A DNA stretch of 63,270 nucleotides. Source: Oceaniferula marina. Lineage in GTDB: Bacteria; Verrucomicrobiota; Verrucomicrobiia; Verrucomicrobiales; Akkermansiaceae. Positions 8,413-15,949 of the stretch are shown here, one piece after another. The notes below the pieces were generated by a model. That model made no database searches, was not told the DNA's origin, and worked only from the letters and a program-made list of their open reading frames with translations. The stretch is taken from the NCBI RefSeq assembly GCF_013391475.1, contig NZ_JACBAZ010000013.1:1-63270 (forward strand), given 5' to 3'. The translations under genes were made by a program, and so were the position numbers. Position 1 is the first letter of the stretch. The number at the start of each line of letters is the position of its first letter.

Positions 8413-8673
8413 GTGCCCGGTGAGAGCAGCCTGGAATGGTGGCGGCAGCTGGATGAGAACCTCCGGAGCGAGCACAGCGAGCGGAGACCCACGGGTTCGA
8501 GCGCACCATGCCCGCGCATCGCGGGTTTCCCACCTACCGGAAATCCGGAGGAGGATTTCCGCAGATCCGCACAGCCCGAGCGGAGCGGAGGCTGCCGTGA
8601 TGCTGGCATCCGCCAAGCTAAAGCACATCTCTGGATAGATAGAGAGGCAATGCTGCTGGTGAAAAAATCGTTT
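8413..8673. other. GC-rich non-coding stretch with hairpins
   Basis: Frames open on both strands here but none has a recognisable protein. The sequence is unusually GC-rich and contains a perfect 9-bp inverted repeat (CGGAAATCC 8538-8546 with GGATTTCCG 8553-8561) and reiterated GAGCG words. It looks like an intergenic repeat rather than a gene. Confidence 0.45.
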
Positions 8674-9792
8674 TCAAGAACGACCGGAAAGATCCAAATT
8701 CCTGCTAAGTGTGCGTGTGCAGGAAAATCCAGCTAGTCGGGCTGCTTCACGAATGGTGAGTTCTGGATTTTCTTTCAACAGACGTGCTGCAATCAGGGTG
8801 CGCTCCTCTCGTAAGTAATCAGCAGGTGTATTTCCCAGTTCTTGACGAAACAGGTTATAGAGTGTGCGGTGTGATATGCCTGCAGCATCAGCGGCCTGTT
8901 CGAGAGATATCGGCTGGCGGATGTTGGTCTTTATAAAATGAATGACCTGCTTGAGACGAGGGTCGTGAACGACAGTGGCATCGCTGCTTTCCCGTGCTAC
9001 CAATTCTCCTACGGGGATATTGCTGCTGGTTGCAATGCTGGATCGCTTGATCATAAGCTGGTTGAGCAAGGCCGCGGCTTGGTTGGATACTTCTTCGCTT
9101 CTGAGGTTGATACTAGTGATCGGGGTTTGTGCACACTCGCAAACGGCACGGTCGTTTCCAAGGCCTATGACGGCAAAGTCATCCGGTATTTTTTTGCCGG
9201 ATTCTAATGCAATCTCAATCAGATCGGATGCTGTTAGGTCGTCGAGTGCGAGAATCCCGGTTTGCGGCGGGAGTTGATCCAGTTGTTTAGTGAGATAGGG
9301 TTGTTGCGTGGACCATGATGGGTTGGCGGCATTTGTCCTTTTACTTTTTAATGGATGAAAGCTGAATCCGGCTTGTTGGATCGTGTCTTTGAATCCGGCT
9401 TGGCGTAAGTCGGAGACGGCCCCCTTGCTGGGAGAGTAATAGGAGAAGTTTTTATATCCGCGGCTGATCAAGTGCTTTGCAGCCAAGCTGCCTGCGGCGT
9501 AGTTGTCCGGACTGACAACTGGTATGTTCAGACCTTTTGGAAGATTAGAATTTAAGGCAACCACCGGACAGTGTTTTGAATATTTCATCACAAAGTCATC
9601 GAGTTTGGGTCGTATGCCTTTTGAATAGATAATTCCATCGCCGTCCCAGCGTTCGGGAACGGATCCTGTGTAATAAGCTCGGAGTTCGAGGTGCCAGTTA
9701 TATTCGAGAGCTTTTGAGGTGATCGCATCAAAACATTCCGGGTCGTTCCATCCCAGGATGATCATGACATTGAATTTTTTATGTGCGAGCAT
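8674..9792 (-). CDS. XylR-type regulator (sugar-binding domain plus AraC HTH)
   Basis: A 372-residue protein with a LacI/periplasmic-binding-like sensor (residues about 8-270; GILALDDLTASDLIEIAL and DDFAVIGLGND) and a C-terminal AraC/XylS DNA-binding domain (RQPISLEQAADAAGISHRTL, then LTIREAARLAGFSCTRTLSR). This is the architecture of E. coli XylR, where a free sugar activates catabolic promoters. The C-terminus is slightly short: after TLSR the usual FKRxTGxSPxxYR tail is replaced by NLDLSGRS. It stands at the head of the glycan locus, and a repeat also found upstream of the target genes lies 19 bp before its start, implying autoregulation. Confidence 0.88.
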   Translation of the reverse strand: MLAHKKFNVMIILGWNDPECFDAITSKALEYNWHLELRAYYTGSVPERWDGDGIIYSKGIRPKLDDFVMKYSKHCPVVALNSNLPKGLNIPVVSPDNYAAGSLAAKHLISRGYKNFSYYSPSKGAVSDLRQAGFKDTIQQAGFSFHPLKSKRTNAANPSWSTQQPYLTKQLDQLPPQTGILALDDLTASDLIEIALESGKKIPDDFAVIGLGNDRAVCECAQTPITSINLRSEEVSNQAAALLNQLMIKRSSIATSSNIPVGELVARESSDATVVHDPRLKQVIHFIKTNIRQPISLEQAADAAGISHRTLYNLFRQELGNTPADYLREERTLIAARLLKENPELTIREAARLAGFSCTRTLSRNLDLSGRS

Positions 9793-9810
9793 ACAAGGAA
9801 TACTTGCAGG

Positions 9811-9843
9811 GGTGCAGAAATTGTCAACCCGTTGTAAGAAACG
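9811..9843 (+). promoter_or_regulatory. Candidate operator before the XylR-type regulator
   Basis: GGTGCAGAAATTGTCA (9811-9826) followed, at a start-to-start spacing of 20 bp, by GTTGTAAGAAACG (9831-9843). It matches GTTGCAAGAATTGTCA plus GTTGCAAGGAATG found at 11675-11707 with the same spacing. Two direct half-sites two helical turns apart are typical for AraC-type activators. Confidence 0.6.
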
Positions 9844-9899
9844 GCGTATGCGGGGTTGGGCTTATTGTTGACTATTGCTGTTCCTTAGTCCGTCATCAA

Positions 9900-9937
9900 C
9901 CTGATCTTGCGTTGGTGTGATCAGGTTTTTCTTTTTC
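9900..9937 (+). terminator. Plus-strand hairpin with T run between two minus-strand genes
   Basis: CCTGATC (9900-9906) pairs with GATCAGG (9919-9925) and is followed by TTTTTCTTTTTC. The orientation is plus, but no plus-strand gene ends here, so it may close a short non-coding transcript or simply limit read-through. Confidence 0.5.
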
Positions 9938-10003
9938 TCGGTTTTTCTTTTTCAAAGTCGACCACTCTTTGCAAAGCATCGAGGTGCCCCTTAAGGCATT
10001 CTA

Positions 10004-11608
10004 TTATTTTTCTCTTTTCGGGGGCGTTCTTCTGCTTGCAGCTTTCATGATGGCTGCGGTGTCATCGGGTACTTCGTATAGTTTACGCATCTCATCCAGT
10101 TTCATATGGAGATGTTTGCGGGTAGCTGAAAACTCAGGATTCTCATATTCATTTTTCAATTCTTCTGCATCATTTTCTAAATCGTAGAGCTCCCAATGTT
10201 CGCGCGTTTTGTCAAAGAATCGAATGAGCTTATACCGGTCTGTTCGTACACCGTAATGGGAGGGGAGGCTCCATTTCTTGCCGTAGTATTGGTAATAGAG
10301 AGCATCGCGCCATTTTGATGTTGCTTGCTCCCCCTTAAGCAGTGGCAGCAGCGAGCGGCCCTGCATATAATCAGGAGTATCTACACCAGCTATATCCAGA
10401 AAGGTCTGCGCAAAATCAAGATTCTGTGTGAGGTGTGTGTCCACAGAGCCTGGTTTGACTACTCCTGGCCATCTTACGATCAAGGGCATACGCATAGAGG
10501 TTTCATACATATAGCGTTTATCATACCACCCGTAGTCTCCCACAAAGAATCCTTGATCAGACGAATAAATGACAATCGTATTCTTGTTCAATCCGCTACG
10601 GTCAAGATAGTCCAGCAGGCGTCCTATGGAATCGTCCAGTGATGATACCGTAAGATAATAATTGCGCGCCAGCCTTTGAAAACGCCAGCGAATGTCTTCT
10701 TTTTTGCTCAATGTTTTTGTTTTACGCTTCTTGAAATAGGCTTGATTTTCTTCATCGTAGATGGATTTCCATTGCTTTATTTCAGCTTGATTTAATCCGC
10801 CAGGTGGTTTGATCATCAGGTGGCCCTTGTCCCATGTTTTGCTCAGGGTGTGCGCAGACACTTTGGATGGAGATCCCTTGCCTCTGCCCTCAAACGTTTC
10901 CCACATGGTAGCCGGCTCTGGGATAAGCAAATCCTTATAGGCATTACCATACTTATCCATGTTCGGTAGCCAGTCTCCGTGCGGTGCTTTATGATGAGAA
11001 AAGAGAATGAATGGTTTTGATTTATCACGTCTTTCCAGCCAATCGATACTCAGATCCGTTATGACATCTGAGGCATAGCCCTGTGGCGTGTAATCTTTGC
11101 GTCCGCCACTACGTTTCATGTGTGGATTGTAGTAGGTTCCTTGTCCCGCACTTGCGGTCATGATTTCCCATTCATCGAAGCCCGTGGGAGGACTGATTAG
11201 GTGCCATTTACCAAAAAGTGCTGTTTGATAGCCTCCTTTCTGCATCAATTCCTGAACATTGCCTCGGGCTGGATCGAACACATAATGTGGAGCTAGCTGC
11301 AAGACTCCATTCTTGTGACTGTGCTGTCCACTTAGAACCGTCGCCCGACTTGGTGTGCAAATCGAATTTGCGCAGAATGTCCGATCAAAGCGCATGCCCT
11401 CTTTTGCCAGACGGTCGATGTGAGGTGTTTTCCATCGACCTTCCCCGTAGGCGCCAATGGCGCCAATGGCGTGGTCATCCGAGAAGATAAAAATGATGTT
11501 AGGTTTTTTTGTTGCAGCGCCTATGGCCCCAAGCTGTAGGGATATAGCCATGATGACTATGAGAGTGGCCACACTTCTCAATGATTTTTGATATAACTTT
11601 TTTTTCAT
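10004..11608 (-). CDS. Exported type I sulfatase
   Basis: A 534-residue family S1 arylsulfatase-like enzyme that removes sulfate esters from carbohydrates. An N-terminal signal peptide (SVATLIVIMAISLQLGAIGA) places it in the periplasm or outside. Metal-binding Asp residues lie in FIFSDDHAIGAIGAYG. The active-site sequence NSICTPSRATVLSG contains the C-T-P-S-R motif with Cys84, which is converted to formylglycine by a maturation enzyme not present here. YDLENDAEELKN near the C-terminus is also typical of the family. It is divergent from the first GH95-like gene, sharing a 138-bp intergenic region that carries the operator repeats, so it is probably co-induced. Exact substrate unknown. Confidence 0.95.
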   Translation of the reverse strand: MKKKLYQKSLRSVATLIVIMAISLQLGAIGAATKKPNIIFIFSDDHAIGAIGAYGEGRWKTPHIDRLAKEGMRFDRTFCANSICTPSRATVLSGQHSHKNGVLQLAPHYVFDPARGNVQELMQKGGYQTALFGKWHLISPPTGFDEWEIMTASAGQGTYYNPHMKRSGGRKDYTPQGYASDVITDLSIDWLERRDKSKPFILFSHHKAPHGDWLPNMDKYGNAYKDLLIPEPATMWETFEGRGKGSPSKVSAHTLSKTWDKGHLMIKPPGGLNQAEIKQWKSIYDEENQAYFKKRKTKTLSKKEDIRWRFQRLARNYYLTVSSLDDSIGRLLDYLDRSGLNKNTIVIYSSDQGFFVGDYGWYDKRYMYETSMRMPLIVRWPGVVKPGSVDTHLTQNLDFAQTFLDIAGVDTPDYMQGRSLLPLLKGEQATSKWRDALYYQYYGKKWSLPSHYGVRTDRYKLIRFFDKTREHWELYDLENDAEELKNEYENPEFSATRKHLHMKLDEMRKLYEVPDDTAAIMKAASRRTPPKREK

Positions 11609-11656
11609 CTGTCCGGTTTGTTTTTATGTACGGGTAGGCTAGGCTTACTTGTCAGT

Positions 11657-11711
11657 GTTGCAGGAATTGTCAGGGTTGCAAGAATTGTCATGCTGTTGCA
11701 AGGAATGCTTG
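11657..11711 (+). promoter_or_regulatory. Triple operator-like repeat between sulfatase and GH95-like gene
   Basis: Three tandem half-sites: GTTGCAGGAATTGTCA (11657), GTTGCAAGAATTGTCA (11675) and GTTGCAAGGAATG (11695), spaced 18 and 20 bp apart. The 32 bp at 11676-11707 recur exactly at 14887-14918. They lie 36 bp before the GH95-like ATG and 50 bp before the sulfatase ATG. Confidence 0.65.
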
Positions 11712-11746
11712 TGTGCAAGAGCTTGGATTGTTTTAGGGTTTTAGAC

Positions 11747-14700
11747 ATGCATAGGCTACAAACGGGCACCATCCTGACCCTTATTATAGGCGCCTTATTG
11801 TGGGTGGTTGCGTCTGCCCCTCTGTATGGATCTGAAGTGTTAGACGTTGTCGGGAAGTATGAATCCGTATGGACCAGTCCGCCGACAAGGACCCCGGCGA
11901 ACTTCGCGGTCGATGGCCCTTTGCTGGGCAATGGCGATATGCTCGCGGCGATCTCGGGGCCGCCCCAGGCAGTGGTTTTTCACCTCGGCAAGAACGACTT
12001 TTGGCGACTGCAACAGGGAAATGGAAACGCCGCGCCCCAACCGGTCGGCACGTTCACGCTGAGCACAGCCGATCTTGTGGGTGCCTCTTACCAGGTGAAC
12101 CAGTCACTGGTTGATGCCACTACGCGCCTGAACTTTGACCGCGGTGACGGAGTGCTGCGGATGGAAAGCCGAGTCCTGGCACAGGAGAATCTACTGTTGA
12201 TCGGACTCACTGCCGAGCAACGCTCATTCGAAGTGGTGTGCGGTTTGACCGCCCACAGTGGTCGCGGATCGGTTTCCGCCAGTGGAGATTCAGGCGGCGT
12301 GTTGTGGATTGAACGCGCCTTTGGGGCTGATGTGGTGGATATCCCGACCAAGGTGGCCTGCGCCATGACAACTCTCGGCGGTAGCACCTCGGGCCAGGTT
12401 GCCCTAACCATCGCCGCTGGCGAAACTGTCTGGGTCGCGGTGTCCATGGACAGTCTGTTCAAGAGCACCACCCCGCGGGATGACGTCATCGTCCGCTGTG
12501 CGGGTTTGCTTGAATCCGACATCCCGGGGCTCATCGCCGCACATGCCGCATGGTGGGCCGGATACTGGGACAAGGCCTGGATCGAGATCGGCGATCCGGA
12601 AATTGAGCTTGCCTATTACCGGAGCTACTACGGGATGGGCAGTTGCTCGCGCGACCCGGAGTTTCCGCCGGCCATCTTCGGCTGGACCACCACCAACAAC
12701 CCGAGGTGGAACGGTGATTACCACACCAACTATAACTTTCAGACGCCTTTCTACGCGCTGGCCTCGGGCAATCGCCTTGAACAGCTTACGCCTCACGATG
12801 CCCCTGTGTTCGATTTTATGAGTCGAGCCCAAGGGTATGCGACCGACATTTTCGGCTCTGGCACGGATCCCTGGGGCGTCATCTTCGGAGTGGGCATCGG
12901 CCCCAAGGGCATTGACACCACCTACAACCATGGCTCCTTTTCGTTTCCGAACAAAGAGCAGGGTGTGCTGACCTTCGGTCAGCGTTCCGACGCAGCCCTC
13001 TGCTTAGTGAACATGGCCGACCGTTGGCGCCGCAGCTACGATCCAGCCTATGGTGAGAAAGTCTATCCCTTTGCCAAAGAGGTTGCCGCCTTCTGGGAAA
13101 ACTACCTCGTTTGGGACGCCGCCAACTCGCGCTATGTCATCAACAACGACTCGGTCCACGAGGGCAGCGGAGCGGATTTCAACTCGATCCTGAGCCTCGG
13201 CCTGATCCGTAACACCTTCGATTTCGTTCTCGACCTCAGCAACGAGCTCGACCGCGACGCCGACAAGCGGGCTGCCTGGCAGGATATCCTCGAAAAGATT
13301 TCGGGCTACACCACCCATTTCAAAAAAGCCCCCGACGGGAGTTCCTTGGAAGTCTTCCGCTACAGCGAGGTAGGTACCAGTTGGTGGAGTAGTAACACGC
13401 TTGGTATCAAACCCATCTTCCCCGCCGGGTCGATCAACTATGAAAGTGATCCGAATCTTGTCCAGTACGCGCGCAATACCATCGAGGTGATGCAGCGTTG
13501 GAATGATTCCAACGGCAGCAACAGTTTTTTTCCCGCCGCAGTGCAGATTGGCTACGAGCCGCGCGTCATCCTCAATCAACTCGGCACTTACGTGCGTAAC
13601 ATGTACCCGAACGGGTTTTTGGTGAACAACCCGCACGGGATCGAAAACTTCTCCACTGTGCCGAGCACCATTAATGAGATGCTTTGCATGAGCCGCGTGG
13701 CGGTTGGCTATAGCGGCCCTACGGGACCGTTCCCCGCAAGGGATGAGTCGATCCTCCGCCTCTTCCCGGTCTGGCCGCGCGAGCGCGATGCCCGTTTCAC
13801 CCGGCTGCGCGCCTGGGGAGGATTTCTCGTTTCTTCCTCGCTGTGGGCTGGCGAGGTACAGTTCGTTGAGTTGACCAGCGAACAGGGGCGTGATTGCATC
13901 ATCCGCAACCCGTGGCCTGGACAAGCCGCGCGCCTTTACCGGAACGGCGAAACGGCGGAAGTCGTAAGCGGCGCCACCTTTAGCTTTGCGACCTCACCCG
14001 ATGAGACGATCCGCCTCTTTCCGGGTGAGCATGCACTCTCCGAAGAGGCGCAGAACCGGCTCATGCGTTCACCGTCCTCGATTTCCGGAACGCCAGTGGG
14101 CGGGCAAAACCTGTCCTTTGAATCCGGTATCACCGGTTGGACCGTCAACGGTGGCACCTCTACCTTCGACGATCTAGCAGCCTGGACATCCTCCCCGCTG
14201 CCCGACGGATCGCATGCCCGCGGCATCCGTGCCAATGACCCGGGAGATCCAATCAGCATCAGCCAGGACTTCGGGCCGGCCGCTACAGGCACCTACCTCG
14301 TTTCCTTCCACGTCGCTGACCGGATCAATGAGAAGTGGCTCAACTACCGGGTCGAACTGCTCGCAGGTGATCAGGTGTTGTTCGATCGCGATTCGGCCAC
14401 CGACCCGTCGCTGCGACCACCGAATGGATCAACCAGCCACCTTGGCGCATGGGGCCAGGGGGGAACGGAAGGCAGCTGGCACAAACTCCGGCTTCAGGCC
14501 GAAGTGCCCGTCTCGCTCGCAGGTCAGACTTTGACCTTGCGTTTCACCAGTAGCACCCAGTCAACCGGTGATGATGGCAACCACCACGACTTTGCGCTCG
14601 ATCATGTAGCTTTAAATTTTGTTAGCGACAGCTGGCCACTAAAGGCCTACATTCAAAAAAGGAATACACTTGCCGACGGCAGCACCGAGATCACCCTCAA

Positions 14701-14869
14701 CTGGCTAAGCTCTGCTGACTGGACTTACCGGGTTGAAAGTTCTTCGGATTTGCAACCACTCTGGAATGAGGTGCTATCCGGTATTGAGGCGACACCACCC
14801 GTGAATTCGATAACGATGACTGTGCCGCCCGGAAAGTCTCGCTTATTTTTCCGTGTGATGGGGTGGTGA
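11747..14869 (+). CDS. Exported GH95-like glycosidase with C-terminal carbohydrate-binding-like domain
   Basis: About 1040 residues from ATG 11747, chosen because it begins a clear signal peptide (LTLIIGALLWVVASAPLYG); an in-frame ATG at 11618 would bury it. The N-terminal sandwich motif DGPLLGNGDMLAAISG, the (alpha/alpha)6-type core (NDSVHEGSGADFNSILSLGL, GSNSFFPAA) and the closing domain (PHGIENFSTVPSTINEMLC, ILRLFPVWPRERDARF) resemble GH95 (alpha-L-fucosidase/galactosidase) or sister families. After about residue 775 come a jelly-roll carbohydrate-binding-like module and a YRVESSSDLQPLW tail domain common in Verrucomicrobiota. Base composition is visibly richer in G+C than the neighbours, suggesting separate acquisition. 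Exact specificity unknown. Confidence 0.8.
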   Translation: MHRLQTGTILTLIIGALLWVVASAPLYGSEVLDVVGKYESVWTSPPTRTPANFAVDGPLLGNGDMLAAISGPPQAVVFHLGKNDFWRLQQGNGNAAPQPVGTFTLSTADLVGASYQVNQSLVDATTRLNFDRGDGVLRMESRVLAQENLLLIGLTAEQRSFEVVCGLTAHSGRGSVSASGDSGGVLWIERAFGADVVDIPTKVACAMTTLGGSTSGQVALTIAAGETVWVAVSMDSLFKSTTPRDDVIVRCAGLLESDIPGLIAAHAAWWAGYWDKAWIEIGDPEIELAYYRSYYGMGSCSRDPEFPPAIFGWTTTNNPRWNGDYHTNYNFQTPFYALASGNRLEQLTPHDAPVFDFMSRAQGYATDIFGSGTDPWGVIFGVGIGPKGIDTTYNHGSFSFPNKEQGVLTFGQRSDAALCLVNMADRWRRSYDPAYGEKVYPFAKEVAAFWENYLVWDAANSRYVINNDSVHEGSGADFNSILSLGLIRNTFDFVLDLSNELDRDADKRAAWQDILEKISGYTTHFKKAPDGSSLEVFRYSEVGTSWWSSNTLGIKPIFPAGSINYESDPNLVQYARNTIEVMQRWNDSNGSNSFFPAAVQIGYEPRVILNQLGTYVRNMYPNGFLVNNPHGIENFSTVPSTINEMLCMSRVAVGYSGPTGPFPARDESILRLFPVWPRERDARFTRLRAWGGFLVSSSLWAGEVQFVELTSEQGRDCIIRNPWPGQAARLYRNGETAEVVSGATFSFATSPDETIRLFPGEHALSEEAQNRLMRSPSSISGTPVGGQNLSFESGITGWTVNGGTSTFDDLAAWTSSPLPDGSHARGIRANDPGDPISISQDFGPAATGTYLVSFHVADRINEKWLNYRVELLAGDQVLFDRDSATDPSLRPPNGSTSHLGAWGQGGTEGSWHKLRLQAEVPVSLAGQTLTLRFTSSTQSTGDDGNHHDFALDHVALNFVSDSWPLKAYIQKRNTLADGSTEITLNWLSSADWTYRVESSSDLQPLWNEVLSGIEATPPVNSITMTVPPGKSRLFFRVMGW

Positions 14870-14874
14870 GGATA

Positions 14875-14918
14875 CGTTGCGAATCTTTGCAAGAATTGTC
14901 ATGCTGTTGCAAGGAATG
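14875..14918 (+). promoter_or_regulatory. Operator-like repeat before the PEP-CTERM gene
   Basis: A 32-bp stretch at 14887-14918 is identical to 11676-11707: TTGCAAGAATTGTCA followed by GTTGCAAGGAATG at the same spacing. GTTGCGAA at about 14876 may be a third, degenerate half-site. It lies just after the GH95-like stop and 120 bp before the next ATG. Confidence 0.65.
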
Positions 14919-15038
14919 GGTCTTTGAGGCGCCTTTTTATTGGGTAATATGATTACAACTAGATACTTGAAAACTTGGCTGCACAGCAGTGGCTGATCTA
15001 GGTGAAACCAACAAAACAACCAACGAGAAACTAACACG

Positions 15039-15818
15039 ATGAACATAAAATCAATAACACTACTAATAGCCATGTCATTTGGCGCAGCTGCAATCGGGCA
15101 AGCCGCCACGGTGGCCTTGGGAGAAAACACGAACATGGTGTTTGCTGACGGTGATAACGCGAGCGGAGATGCTGTTTACAACGACGGAAACCCCTATACT
15201 TGGAGTATCACTGGTAACGTGAACGTGGGCGATGGTGTTGGCACCAACGCCGGTCGTATTTTTGTGGGCACCAATAGCGGAGCCAAGATTGGGGATCTCA
15301 CTCTGCACGGAACCAGCGGTGCAGGTGACACATTGTTGCTCAATGGCTATCACAGTGCCGACCGGGTCCTGGGACGATTGGGGCACAATACTGGTGGCGA
15401 GTCGGCGACGATCTCCATCACAGGCGGCCTGGCGGTGACGATGGGTGGGCGCAACCTCAAGATTGCTCAGGGAACCAACACCTTTCAAGTGTTGGACGGA
15501 AGCCTCGATTATGCAACGAACACGGGTTTCGGATTCCTGAAAAATGACGGAGGCGGAAGTGTAGGACACGTAGTTGGTGCCAGTGGCTCCATCATCATCG
15601 ATGCTGTAATCACCGACGCCGCAGGATTTACCGCATGGGCAGATGCCAACGGTCTGGATGCCACCGGTAAAATAGGAACGGTAACTGCGGACAGTGGTCT
15701 TACTCTGGCATTTGCAAACGACGGTACCAATACGACGATCACGGCAATTCCTGAGCCTTCGTCCGCCGCTCTTCTGGGGCTGGGTGGACTCACGTTGATT
15801 CTTCGCCGCCGCATGTAG
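15039..15818 (+). CDS. PEP-CTERM sorted surface protein
   Basis: A 259-residue exported protein with a signal peptide (ITLLIAMSFGAAAIGQA), a Gly/Thr/Asn-rich beta-type body (autotransporter-like repeats such as GRIFVGTNSGAKIGDLTLHG) and a C-terminal sorting signal PEPSSAALLGLGG followed by a hydrophobic stretch and RRR. Exosortase should cleave this tail and anchor or release the protein at the surface; the exosortase gene is not in the window. It lies between two GH95-like paralogues and follows an operator copy, so it is probably co-induced and may help bind the glycan at the cell surface. That last role is inference. Confidence 0.85.
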   Translation: MNIKSITLLIAMSFGAAAIGQAATVALGENTNMVFADGDNASGDAVYNDGNPYTWSITGNVNVGDGVGTNAGRIFVGTNSGAKIGDLTLHGTSGAGDTLLLNGYHSADRVLGRLGHNTGGESATISITGGLAVTMGGRNLKIAQGTNTFQVLDGSLDYATNTGFGFLKNDGGGSVGHVVGASGSIIIDAVITDAAGFTAWADANGLDATGKIGTVTADSGLTLAFANDGTNTTITAIPEPSSAALLGLGGLTLILRRRM

Positions 15819-15842
15819 AAACACTTTATAATCCTGTATCTT

Positions 15843-15880
15843 GAAGCTGACCTCACGCTGATGAGGTCAGCTTCTTCTTT
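15843..15880 (+). terminator. Rho-independent terminator after the PEP-CTERM gene
   Basis: A perfect 13-bp stem (15843-15855 with 15862-15874) with a 6-nt loop, followed by TTCTTT. It separates the PEP-CTERM transcript from the long operon starting at 15950. Confidence 0.85.
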
Positions 15881-15949
15881 GCCTAAAATGTCCACCCTTT
15901 GCATAGTTTAGTCGTTTATAGGGAAGACGTTTGTGAGTATGTTTTAAAC

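Noticed and set aside
8314-8736. Protein-coding gene in the GC-rich stretch
   Set aside because: Open frames occur in several frames of both strands with no conserved motif, and the first part overlaps the tRNA 3' end.
13004-13924. 306-codon open frame on the minus strand
   Set aside because: A shadow of the GC-rich GH95-like gene; long antisense frames are expected at high GC.
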